Part shown: one piece after another, positions 51,202 through 59,998 of the stretch
Numbering within the stretch: position 1 is the stretch's first letter
How the letters are laid out: every line of letters starts with the position of its first letter
Assembly: GCF_031119335.1 (NCBI RefSeq)
Contig: NZ_JAVHXT010000006.1
Coordinates: 152,278 to 216,277, forward strand
Direction: 5' to 3'
Length of the DNA stretch: 64,000 nucleotides
From: Pedobacter sp.
GTDB taxonomy: Bacteria > Bacteroidota > Bacteroidia > Sphingobacteriales > Sphingobacteriaceae
Notes under the pieces: generated by a model
What the model was told of the DNA's origin: nothing
What the model saw: the letters and a program-made list of their open reading frames with translations, nothing else
The model's database searches: none
Program-made: the position numbers and the translations under genes

Positions 51202-52447
51202 TAGATTTTTCTTTAATGTTGATTGGGTAACCATATTAATTTATATGGCTTTGTGCACTATTGGTTTTTTCAACATTTTCTCGGTTCGATACGATCCCGA
51301 TAAATCTGAGGCCTTTAATTTTGGCGCTGAATATGGAAAACAGCTCATTTTTGTCATCTCAGGTTTAGTCTTAGGTTTGTCTATTCTATTATTCGATGCC
51401 AAGTTTTTCAGTGTATTTGCGCCTATAGTTTATGGCGTAACCATTGTTTTGTTAATAGCTGTGTTAGTTGTGGGAAGAAATGTTGGCGGCAACCAAGCTT
51501 GGATACCCATAGGCTCGTTCCGTTTACAGCCCTCCGAGTTTGCAAAATTTGGTACGGCATTGCTTTTAGCCAGATACATCAGCTCTTTTAACATCAAGCT
51601 GAACACCTTAAAGCCCATACTAATTTGTGCGGCCATTATTGTGGCACCAATGGCGCTAATTATGCTACAGCCTGATGCAGGTTCAATGTTAGTGTTCCTC
51701 TCTTTTATGTTCCCTTTGTATCGTGAAGGTTTACCTGGCAATCTTTTAATTATTTTCTGGGGTGCGGTATTGCTGTTCATCCTCAACCTGTTTGTGTCGC
51801 CTACAATTCTTATCATTTCCATTTTGGTAATTGGCGGTTTGTTCGCTTATAATAACAAAAAGCGGATGCAAAAAGTCATCAACATTGGTATTGTAACCTT
51901 GGTGGCCATCTGTTATTTATTTGTAGCAAAGTATATTTTTGAGAACGTGCTGAAACCTCACCAACGTACACGCATTGAGTTAATCTTGGGATTAACAAGT
52001 GATAACAGAGGTGCAGGTTACAATGTAATTCAATCTAAAATTGCTATTGGTGCGGGCCAAGTGACAGGAAGAGGTTATTTGGAGGGCACACAAACTAAAT
52101 ATGGCTATGTACCTGCACAAAGCACCGATTTTATTTTCTCTACCATAGGCGAAGAATGGGGCTTTATTGGTTGCTTCGTAGTAATAGGCTTATATGCGTT
52201 TCTTTTACTGAGGATTATCAATATGGCTGAACGACAGCGATCGGTATTCTCTCGGGTTTATGGATACAGCATTGCGTGTATCTTCTTCTTCCACGTTTTT
52301 ATAAATATTGGAATGACGATTGGAATTATGCCAGTAATAGGTATACCGTTGCCGTTTATCAGCTATGGAGGTTCATCATTGTGGAGTTTTACAATATTGC
52401 TGTTTATCTTCCTGAAGTTAGATTCTAATAGGATGGGATTTATTTAA
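51185..52447 (+). CDS. rodA: Rod shape-determining protein RodA (SEDS glycosyltransferase)
   Basis: The 420-residue SEDS peptidoglycan polymerase has ten or so membrane helices. Family motifs include GGNQAWIPIGSFRLQPSEFA, QPDAGSMLVFLSFMFPLYRE, STDFIFSTIGEEWGFIG and IPLPFISYGGSSLWS. It pairs with PBP2 from the overlapping gene. The stop codon TAA is the first part of a palindromic repeat (52444-52508) shared with the convergent neighbour. Confidence 0.97.
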   Translation: MQQQNSRFFFNVDWVTILIYMALCTIGFFNIFSVRYDPDKSEAFNFGAEYGKQLIFVISGLVLGLSILLFDAKFFSVFAPIVYGVTIVLLIAVLVVGRNVGGNQAWIPIGSFRLQPSEFAKFGTALLLARYISSFNIKLNTLKPILICAAIIVAPMALIMLQPDAGSMLVFLSFMFPLYREGLPGNLLIIFWGAVLLFILNLFVSPTILIISILVIGGLFAYNNKKRMQKVINIGIVTLVAICYLFVAKYIFENVLKPHQRTRIELILGLTSDNRGAGYNVIQSKIAIGAGQVTGRGYLEGTQTKYGYVPAQSTDFIFSTIGEEWGFIGCFVVIGLYAFLLLRIINMAERQRSVFSRVYGYSIACIFFFHVFINIGMTIGIMPVIGIPLPFISYGGSSLWSFTILLFIFLKLDSNRMGFI

Positions 52448-52508
52448 CCCCTAAATCCCCTAAAGGGGACTTCAATAGAAAAACTCCCCTTTAGGGGCTG
52501 GGGGTTAA
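52444..52508. repeat. CCCCT-type palindrome containing both stop codons of convergent genes
   Basis: TTAACCCCTAAATCCCCTAA at the left and CCTTTAGGGGCTGGGGGTTA at the right are mirrored around about 15 bases. rodA (plus) ends at the left TAA, and the acidic protein gene (minus) ends at the TAA of the right edge. It probably works as a two-way terminator. Confidence 0.85.
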
Positions 52509-53581
52509 TCTCTAAACCTTCTATTCAGCAACAAATAAAATTTATCTACGGTAGCTTGTTTATCTGCCCAGTTATTTTTTGCGGCGTAGTTCTTTTGGAA
52601 GAAGTTATCAGCAGCATCAAAATTTGGCATTTTATTGGCAATATCAATCGCCTCTGCGTAAGCTAAATTGTAACCATTAAATAAATCTTTAATGTAAAGT
52701 AGTTTATCGTTTAGGTTTATCGCAGACTTCAAATCGGCAATTGTACTACCTGATGTTTCGTTTAATCTAGTGCCAGTATTTTTACCTGCTAATATATCAT
52801 TCAATGTGGGTTTGTGGCTTGTCTCAATCTCTACTTTTGTAGTTTCTAATACCACCTTTTTTACCTCTACCACTGGTGCTGCAACTTGTTCGATTATAAT
52901 TGGTTCAACTTGTGTTTCCTCTACTTCTTCAACCGGCTCGGCTATTTCATTCACTAGAAACGGTTCTGGTCCAATTTCATCTTCCTCAAGCTCTTCAGGG
53001 TTGCGAATTAAGTTTTCTTTAACTTTCTTCTTATGTTCCAATATCAGTTCCTCTTCTTCGCTCAGCGGTCTATCAAACAGTTGCTCCGTGGTTTTTTCCT
53101 CAAAATCAAACTTATCGTCCTCAGAAAAACTACCATCATTCAAAATGAACTCAAAAGTATGTTCAGGCTCTTCATCAAACTTAAAAATCTCTCTTTCGTG
53201 TTCGGCTATTGGCACTTCTGGCTCCTCTTCAACTTCTTCTTCAATTAATATTGGTTGCGGCACTTCTACCTCTTCTTCTGGCACATTTGCGAAAGTAATT
53301 GCTTCTACCTGCTGCACATCCTTCAATTCATCACTTATTTCATCATCAATTGCAGCCTCTTCTTTTGTATTTTGAGGTATCGATGCAATTGGCAAAGCTT
53401 GTACCGGTAAATTTAATTTTTTGATGATTTGAATATGATCGGCCAAGAAATTAGCATTGGCCAAGAATAGCTCCAATTCCAGCTCGCTCAGTTGCTCAGG
53501 ATTTTGAGATAAAAACTGGTATTGTTCATTCAATTCATTGAGTATATTTCCTAATTTCTTGAAAAGAGCTTCTTGTTTCAT
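52505..53581 (-). CDS. Acidic hypothetical protein with conserved C-terminal domain
   Basis: The 358-residue protein has no signal or membrane helix. Residues about 1-55 are helical (LNELNEQYQFLSQNPEQLSE). About 70-240 are very rich in Glu, Val and Pro (EEEVEVPQPILIEEEVEEEP) and likely disordered. The last 95 residues are ordered-looking, with TLNDILAGKNTGTRLNETSG, LKSAINLNDKLLYIKDLFNG and KNNWADKQATVDKFYLLLNR. I do not recognise a named family. It is convergent with rodA, so co-transcription with the elongation operon is excluded. Confidence 0.8.
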   Translation of the reverse strand: MKQEALFKKLGNILNELNEQYQFLSQNPEQLSELELELFLANANFLADHIQIIKKLNLPVQALPIASIPQNTKEEAAIDDEISDELKDVQQVEAITFANVPEEEVEVPQPILIEEEVEEEPEVPIAEHEREIFKFDEEPEHTFEFILNDGSFSEDDKFDFEEKTTEQLFDRPLSEEEELILEHKKKVKENLIRNPEELEEDEIGPEPFLVNEIAEPVEEVEETQVEPIIIEQVAAPVVEVKKVVLETTKVEIETSHKPTLNDILAGKNTGTRLNETSGSTIADLKSAINLNDKLLYIKDLFNGYNLAYAEAIDIANKMPNFDAADNFFQKNYAAKNNWADKQATVDKFYLLLNRRFRD

Positions 53582-53789
53582 CCGTTTATTTTTTCTTTTA
53601 GATCAGCGAACCCGACATTACATTTAACAATTATTAAATCATAATGTTGTAACGAAAGTTTTGGCATTTTATGTTAATAACTGACAACCAAAAATACTAT
53701 AAAAATCTATTATATTTCCTCTAGATGAATATATCTTCGTATGGCTGAGGAGAGAACGATAAGTTGCTTTTATATGCCGATTAATTATA

Positions 53790-53820
53790 TTGCATATAAA
53801 AGCAAATTTATCTAAGTTTG
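53790..53820 (+). promoter_or_regulatory. Promoter of tdk
   Basis: TTGC (53790-53793), a 19-bp spacer and TAAGTTTG (53813-53820) fit the Bacteroidota consensus. A potential TTG start at 53818 lies inside the -7 box, so translation must begin at ATG 53839. Confidence 0.75.
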
Positions 53821-53838
53821 GCTAAAAATACCTTTACA

Positions 53839-54417
53839 ATGTTATTTAGCGAACAAAACTTTAGACGGGGAGAATTTAGTGGCAGTATAGAAGTAATTTG
53901 TGGTTCGATGTTTTCTGGCAAGACTGAAGAATTGATCAGAAGACTGAAAAGAGCCCAAATAGCTAAATTAAACGTAGAGATATTTAAACCTAAAACTGAT
54001 ACACGTTACGATGACACTGCGGTGGTATCACACGATAAAAACGCCATTCAATCTACTCCGGTTGACAGTTCATCAGCCATTTTATTGTTAGGCACCAACA
54101 CCCAAGTTGTAGGCATTGACGAGGCTCAGTTTTTTGACCAAGAGCTTCCAGAAGTTTGCAACACCCTGGCGAAAAAAGGTATCAGGGTTATTATTGCTGG
54201 TTTAGACATGGACTTTTTGGGTAAACCTTTTGGCCCCATGCCTGCATTAATGGCCATTGCCGAACACGTAACCAAGGTGAATGCTGTATGTATGCAGTGT
54301 GGAAGTCCGGCGGTGTATTCTTACCGTACCGCAGCTAGCGAAGCAAGAGTGTTATTGGGTGAAAAAGACAGTTACGAGCCTCGTTGCAGAGCCTGTTTTA
54401 ATGCTGTCGAGGAATGA
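53839..54417 (+). CDS. tdk: Thymidine kinase
   Basis: The 192-residue type-II thymidine kinase salvages thymidine with ATP. The P-loop GSMFSGKT is at 22-29, and DEAQFF is the Walker-B region. Zinc ligands are Cys151, Cys154, Cys183 and Cys186 (CMQC and CRAC). The start [20 protein letters not shown] fits homologues and lies about 18 bases after the promoter. It is monocistronic and faces away from the acidic protein gene. Confidence 0.96.
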   Translation: MLFSEQNFRRGEFSGSIEVICGSMFSGKTEELIRRLKRAQIAKLNVEIFKPKTDTRYDDTAVVSHDKNAIQSTPVDSSSAILLLGTNTQVVGIDEAQFFDQELPEVCNTLAKKGIRVIIAGLDMDFLGKPFGPMPALMAIAEHVTKVNAVCMQCGSPAVYSYRTAASEARVLLGEKDSYEPRCRACFNAVEE

Positions 54418-54473
54418 ATTAGGTAAATCATTCCATTGCAAATTAACCAATGGCTAATGAACCAATGAACGGC

Positions 54474-57317
54474 TTACCTAGCCACGATCATTTTTTTTGC
54501 TTGCTTAAAGTTAGAAGTATTTACGCTGTAAGTATAAATTCCATTGGGAAAAAGACTTGTGTCTACATAAAATTGGTAACTGCCTGCTTCAAAAATACCG
54601 CTTACAATCTTACTCACCTTTCTACCATCGATATTGTAAATTGTAATTTCTAGTGGAGTTTTTTCTGGCAAATCAATCGGCAGGTAGGTATAGTTTTTTG
54701 CAGCATTTGGATAGTTTTGCTTGAGCGCATATTCGGCGGGCAATACTTTATTTGCTTTAGTTTCCAATTCGGTATATTTTGTTTGTGCAGCATCGCCAAC
54801 TGCTATTAAATCATTTTTACTATCTCCAGCCAAGAAAGCGTAAACCACTTTTATTGAACCACTTTTAGGAATAGTATAAGGACCGCTCCCTAGGGTAAAC
54901 ATCACATCGTAGCCATTGGCAACATCATGGCCTAAACCATTTGCCTGTACGCCAGAAGTTAGCGTCTTGTATTTCTCGGCTATACTGAAATAATTATCCG
55001 CCAGAAAATTACCTGGCACCTGATACGAGAGTGGGTAATAAGCGGCTGGCGCAGTCAATTTCAACAATTTAACACCAGCAAACGGATAACTGGCATTCTT
55101 TTTTGAATAAACGTAAGCTGTTTTATTCGTCGCATCGTACTGTGTGGCATTTGCTGATGATTCGTCTAAATCCCAATCGGTGAATAAGCCGGTATAGATA
55201 TTTTCTAGGTCTACGCTTCCTGTATTTGAGATTTCATACTCCATGATCACATATCTATCGTCGGTAGCGGTATTGAAAGCCAAACCTTTAGCAAGTATCT
55301 TTAAACCGATGGGATTAGCGCTACCCGCATCGGTAAAAATGGTTGTACCTTCAAAATTAGCCGTAGACGATGACATCATTGCTGCTATTTGTTGTCTTTT
55401 AAAATCTTCGCCGTAACTAGCATCTATCCTGGCATTGTTCATTACCTGAGTTTCAGATTGAGCAATCATTAGGGCCGCTTCGTAAAGCATATTTTCATCC
55501 TTATAAACAAAACCCAACCCAGCTGTGGCATTTGGCTTACTGTAACCTACCCTACCATTTGAAGTTAACGTAGTGCTGATTTTATTTACCCTAATATTAA
55601 GGTAATCTAATGCAAAAACCTCTTTAAAACTTTCAAAATCTGTGTATGTACCGTTGTTACCGGTATATCTAACTGTAAAAGTAACTTCATGGTTTTCTGG
55701 TGCATTAGGCAAAACCTTCACCCTCACCGGCCCAATATCCGTTTTTGTTTCTTGGCTATTGAAATTTCCGGCATTGATATTTTGGTCTAATACCTGTACA
55801 AAAGAACTATTACTAGAAACACTGACGTTTAATCCGCTTACCGGAATAAGGAAATTCTTCAAATTAAATTTCATGGTCACTTCTGTTCCCGGTGCTCTAT
55901 TCCCAGAACTTTGATCACTGATCGCAATATTTTGATAACGAACCGAAGCCGCTGTTTCTGTTAAAGCCCGATAGGCATTTAGTCTTCCGCGGCCTAACAT
56001 ATTTGCATAGGTTGGATTTTTAGCATCTATCGGATCGGCAGTTGCCCTTAGTATTTCACCAATTTGCAAGCCTGTATAGTTAGGATACTTTGCCTTTAAC
56101 AGTGCAGCGGCACTAGACACTAGCGGCGCAGCCATAGATGTACCAGAATAATACGAATAACTATTATTGTAAACAGTATTGTAAATGCCTTGTCCAGGGG
56201 CAGAAATATCAACATAAGTGCCGTAGTTAGAAGCCGAACCTTTGGTATCATCGGCATTTAAATTTGCTACAGCCAACACACCGTCAAAAGCAGCGGGATA
56301 AATGGGAAAGTCGTTACCAGAATTACCCGCAGCAGCTACCACCAAACAGCCTTTACTAATGGCATAGTTCACCATTTCTTGACCAAATTGTCCACCTCCG
56401 GCGCCGCCCCAAGAACAATTAATGATATGCGCACCTTTGTCGGCAGCGTATTTAATACCTTCGTAACCTTTATAAATGGATCTGGCGGCATCATCAGCGC
56501 CTGCTTTTACGATCAGTAATTTTGCATTGTATGCTAAGCTCGCTACTCCTATGCCGTTATTAGACACTGCACTTGCAATACCGCTTACATGCACACCGTG
56601 ATCTGCAGCGGCACTTTTTACATTCGGGTCGTTGTCTGGTATCATGGTAGTTGCCGAAGCACCACATAAATCCCAGCCTGCGTAGTTGTCTATAAAGCCA
56701 TCACCATCATCGTCGATACCATTAACTGGATCTGCTGTGTTGTAGTAAATGTTTGCAGCCAGATCTTGATGAGTGATTTCAGAACCAGTATCAACAATAC
56801 CAATAATCACATTAGATGAGTTTTTTAAAACATCCCACGCTTGTGGCGCTTTTACTTGCGATAAATAAAATTGCGTACTATAAGCTAAATCATTTGGCGT
56901 ATACCAAGTGCTGTGAATGTAACTAGGTTCGGCGTATGCGATGTTATCACTAGCCAGCAAATTATTGATTACCTTTTCTATATTAGCAGCCCCCTGATAT
57001 TTGGCATGGTAGAAAAGCTCAAAATTATATCCATTTCTGTTTGCGAGAGCCTGATTGTTTTTCGAACCTTCACTAAAAATAGGTTCTAGCGCTGTTAATG
57101 AAATTCCATTTGCCGAAAGCTCTTTTGCAGCACTTTGAGTAGCCACATCTAACCTTACACCTTCCTTAAATTTAATAACTAGTGTATTTGGCAAATAGTC
57201 GTTGGGAGTAACGCCAATAGGGAGCTTAAATATACCCTTTTTGGGCGTTTCTATATTGACCTGCCTAAATGCAAGTAAAATAAAAATGATTAAAAGAAGA
57301 AGACAACTCCTTTTCAT
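54474..57317 (-). CDS. Secreted subtilisin-like (S8) protease with T9SS C-terminal sorting domain
   Basis: The 947-residue protein has an N-terminal hydrophobic signal. A propeptide region follows (about 40-135, YLPNTLVIKFKEGVRLDVA to NIAYAEPSY). The S8 catalytic domain has Asp176 (IVDTGSEITH), His240 (DHGVHVSGIA), oxyanion Asn331 and Ser394 (SGTSMAAP). A long beta-rich region of unknown type follows. The last 80 residues form a type-A T9SS domain (LKQNYPNAAKNYTYLPIDLP, YNIDGRKVSKIVSG, ending KKMIVAR). It should be exported by Sec and then delivered to the surface or medium by T9SS. Confidence 0.92.
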   Translation of the reverse strand: MKRSCLLLLIIFILLAFRQVNIETPKKGIFKLPIGVTPNDYLPNTLVIKFKEGVRLDVATQSAAKELSANGISLTALEPIFSEGSKNNQALANRNGYNFELFYHAKYQGAANIEKVINNLLASDNIAYAEPSYIHSTWYTPNDLAYSTQFYLSQVKAPQAWDVLKNSSNVIIGIVDTGSEITHQDLAANIYYNTADPVNGIDDDGDGFIDNYAGWDLCGASATTMIPDNDPNVKSAAADHGVHVSGIASAVSNNGIGVASLAYNAKLLIVKAGADDAARSIYKGYEGIKYAADKGAHIINCSWGGAGGGQFGQEMVNYAISKGCLVVAAAGNSGNDFPIYPAAFDGVLAVANLNADDTKGSASNYGTYVDISAPGQGIYNTVYNNSYSYYSGTSMAAPLVSSAAALLKAKYPNYTGLQIGEILRATADPIDAKNPTYANMLGRGRLNAYRALTETAASVRYQNIAISDQSSGNRAPGTEVTMKFNLKNFLIPVSGLNVSVSSNSSFVQVLDQNINAGNFNSQETKTDIGPVRVKVLPNAPENHEVTFTVRYTGNNGTYTDFESFKEVFALDYLNIRVNKISTTLTSNGRVGYSKPNATAGLGFVYKDENMLYEAALMIAQSETQVMNNARIDASYGEDFKRQQIAAMMSSSTANFEGTTIFTDAGSANPIGLKILAKGLAFNTATDDRYVIMEYEISNTGSVDLENIYTGLFTDWDLDESSANATQYDATNKTAYVYSKKNASYPFAGVKLLKLTAPAAYYPLSYQVPGNFLADNYFSIAEKYKTLTSGVQANGLGHDVANGYDVMFTLGSGPYTIPKSGSIKVVYAFLAGDSKNDLIAVGDAAQTKYTELETKANKVLPAEYALKQNYPNAAKNYTYLPIDLPEKTPLEITIYNIDGRKVSKIVSGIFEAGSYQFYVDTSLFPNGIYTYSVNTSNFKQAKKMIVAR

Positions 57318-57457
57318 CTTAGAGGCACTGATATCACAACATGAAGTTACCGATAACTAAACGATAAAACAAATAGCTCTAACCAAAAAAGTTTTAAAAC
57401 TTAAAAATAAATGCTAATAAATACAGTGTAAAAGCAATTACAAAGTACTGAGCGAAG

Positions 57458-59908
57458 TTAATTTTTCACCCTGTTTTGCTCGGTCTGCGCTCCATCTGCA
57501 TTGTGCCTACGCAAATTGCTAATCGCTTTGCCAAATCTGTAAGTATAGCTTACTGCAACGGTTGTAAAATCACCTCGGTTTCTCCAATTTGCTTCAGTTA
57601 AATTTAGGTTATTAATGATGCCGTTAATAGCTCTAGTTTGGAAAATATCTGTAGCACTTAATCTCAAAGTGCTGCTTGTAGAAAGTTTCTTTTGAACCGC
57701 TAAGCCCATATCGTACACCTTACCAATCTCGAACTGGACATTTCTCAATTTGGTTTGATATCTGTAATTCAATTCTCCACTCCAGCCCTTGCTTAACTTT
57801 AATTGTAGCTGCCCATTACTTGAAAAGAAACCACCCTTGGTATTTAGAAATCCAGTATAAAAATCGCTTCGCGAATGAATGTAGGTATACTGACCAAACC
57901 AATGCAGTGCCAACCATTTCGTAAAATCTAAGTTTGCATTAACCGAGGCATTGTAAACCTGTTGTTTACCAATATTCGCTGGTCGGCTGTAGTAAGTTCC
58001 ATCTACAATTTCAATGGTTTCATTTACTTGGTCGCGGGTATGGTTATAACTCACCGCTGTAGTAATTTTATTTTTATAGGTATGCGACAACTCAATGGTT
58101 TGTGTAAATGATGGCTTCAAAAACGGATTTCCTACATAGTAAGTAAACTTATCTAGCGGCGAAAAGAAAGGATTTAAATCTTGATAAAACGGCCTATCTA
58201 TTCTTCTGCCATAATTTAAACCGAGCTGATGAGTTGAAGTAGTATCTAATTTATAAGAGAAATATAAAGTTGGAAAAGCATTGATGTAGCTTCTTTTGAA
58301 ACTAGAATCTGGTTTCATCACATTACCCAACTGATGCCCTTTAGAAATTGTCCCCTCTACCCTCAAACCTGCTTGTACAGAAAATTTCTTTCCTTCGGAG
58401 CTTAAATTTAAATAAGCAGCGCTGATATTTTCGCTATACAGAAAGTGATTACTTTTATCGTAATCTGGAGAAGTAACGTTGTTAGCCGTTAAAAAATAAC
58501 TGGCAATGTTGTTAGTTTTGATGTAACTCGATTTAGCACCAGCATCTATCTTCCAATTTTTGGCTAAACTTTGCGAATAATCTGATTTTAAGCTGTAGAT
58601 ATTGATTTTTGCCGGCAAATATCCCGTTAGCAAATCTTGCAATGTTAAGGTGCCATCACCTGCATAAGTGTCATTATAATATTGTTGCTCTGTTCTTGTA
58701 TTGTAATTAATATAATCGCCATCTACAGTAATTTCTTTGCCTGTTTTTCCAAATTTATGGCGATAATTGATGTTTGCACCGCCATTTTTGAAACTGATAT
58801 CGTCCATGTTTTTAGCAACAATGCTCGAATATTTTACCATTGCTGGAGTTAACAAATTACTGGTATTATCATTCACATTATCTGCATTTCTTAGATTTCC
58901 CCTTAAAACCACGCCCCAAGTAGTAAAATCAGATTGGTAAAAATCCATTCCGGCAGTACCGTTAAAAGTGTTGCCATGCCTTTGGAAATAAGAGTTCTGA
59001 TTAAAGTAATAATCTACGCTTCCATCGGGGTTTTTGTACTTTCTATTTAAGTCTAAATCGGTAAAAGTATTGCTTAAATTATAACCAAAATTGCCAAAGA
59101 AATTAAGCTTGTTTCGGCGATAGTTTAGGTTTAAGCTATTGTTTGATCTCGTTTTTTTTCCTTGGTTTAAACCCACATTTACGGAACCGTTAAAGCCAAC
59201 CGCTTTATCTTTTTTTGTTTTAATATTGATAACACCTGCATTTCCAGCGGCATCGTACTTTGCTGGCGGGTTGGTCATCAATTCTATTTGATCTACCATT
59301 GATGATGGCAAGGACCGCAAATAATTTTCCAAATCGGCTCCAGAAAGAAAGCTAGGTTTATCATCTATAAAAATCATCACTCCTTGCTTTCCTTTTAGGC
59401 TAATACTTCCATTTTGGTCTACACTTACTCCTGGAGATTTTTCCAAAACATCGAGCGCAGAAGTACCAGCGTTAGAAATTAAGGCATCAACATTTACCAC
59501 CGTTCTATCTATTTTACGTTCAACAAATGGCTTTTTAGCCACAACATTTACCTCATTTAAGGTCTTAGTAGCAGAATTCAGCTTCAGATCGCCCAAGTAA
59601 ACCATTGCATTATTTTCGTCGACAACGATTGTTTCACTCCTGTAATTGACATAACCTATCAAAATGGCTCTAACCTGATAACTACCATTCGCCACTTTAT
59701 CGAAAGAGAATTTACCATCAGCCTCTGTAAAAACAGTTTTAATTAACACACTATCTTTAGCTTTAAATAATGCTACAGTAACTAAATCAAGTGGTTTCAA
59801 ATTACTATCGGTAATTTTTCCATTAATGACAGCATTGGTTTGTGCGTAGGCAAAAGTTGAAGCAATAGCTAGCCAAAAGGTCGTTATAACCTTTAGTTTA
59901 AATTTCAT
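57458..59908 (-). CDS. TonB-receptor-like outer-membrane beta-barrel protein
   Basis: The 816-residue protein has a signal peptide ending AYAQ (residue 23). A carboxypeptidase-regulatory-like domain (about 26-110, NAVINGKITDSNLKPLDLVT), a plug-like section (NEVNVVAKKPFVERKIDRTV, GVMIFIDDKPSF) and a barrel of the OMP_b-brl_3 type ending VAVSYTYRFGKA follow. A 20-residue tail (LRRHNADGAQTEQNRVKN) extends past the barrel. It lies 90 bases after the M56 gene on the same strand, so it may be regulated by the blaI-M56 pair. The substrate is unknown. Confidence 0.85.
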   Translation of the reverse strand: MKFKLKVITTFWLAIASTFAYAQTNAVINGKITDSNLKPLDLVTVALFKAKDSVLIKTVFTEADGKFSFDKVANGSYQVRAILIGYVNYRSETIVVDENNAMVYLGDLKLNSATKTLNEVNVVAKKPFVERKIDRTVVNVDALISNAGTSALDVLEKSPGVSVDQNGSISLKGKQGVMIFIDDKPSFLSGADLENYLRSLPSSMVDQIELMTNPPAKYDAAGNAGVINIKTKKDKAVGFNGSVNVGLNQGKKTRSNNSLNLNYRRNKLNFFGNFGYNLSNTFTDLDLNRKYKNPDGSVDYYFNQNSYFQRHGNTFNGTAGMDFYQSDFTTWGVVLRGNLRNADNVNDNTSNLLTPAMVKYSSIVAKNMDDISFKNGGANINYRHKFGKTGKEITVDGDYINYNTRTEQQYYNDTYAGDGTLTLQDLLTGYLPAKINIYSLKSDYSQSLAKNWKIDAGAKSSYIKTNNIASYFLTANNVTSPDYDKSNHFLYSENISAAYLNLSSEGKKFSVQAGLRVEGTISKGHQLGNVMKPDSSFKRSYINAFPTLYFSYKLDTTSTHQLGLNYGRRIDRPFYQDLNPFFSPLDKFTYYVGNPFLKPSFTQTIELSHTYKNKITTAVSYNHTRDQVNETIEIVDGTYYSRPANIGKQQVYNASVNANLDFTKWLALHWFGQYTYIHSRSDFYTGFLNTKGGFFSSNGQLQLKLSKGWSGELNYRYQTKLRNVQFEIGKVYDMGLAVQKKLSTSSTLRLSATDIFQTRAINGIINNLNLTEANWRNRGDFTTVAVSYTYRFGKAISNLRRHNADGAQTEQNRVKN

Positions 59909-59998
59909 AAAAGCAGTTTAATAGTTCGTTGGTTTAACAGTTTGTTTTAGGTGTTAAGAATAACTCCTTGCAGCAGCTTAACTGTCCCTAATTTTAAT

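Noticed and set aside
52770..53375. Long Ser-rich plus-strand reading frame opposite the acidic protein gene
   Set aside because: It is the complement of Glu-rich codons in the acidic gene; low-complexity antisense frames of this sort arise by chance.
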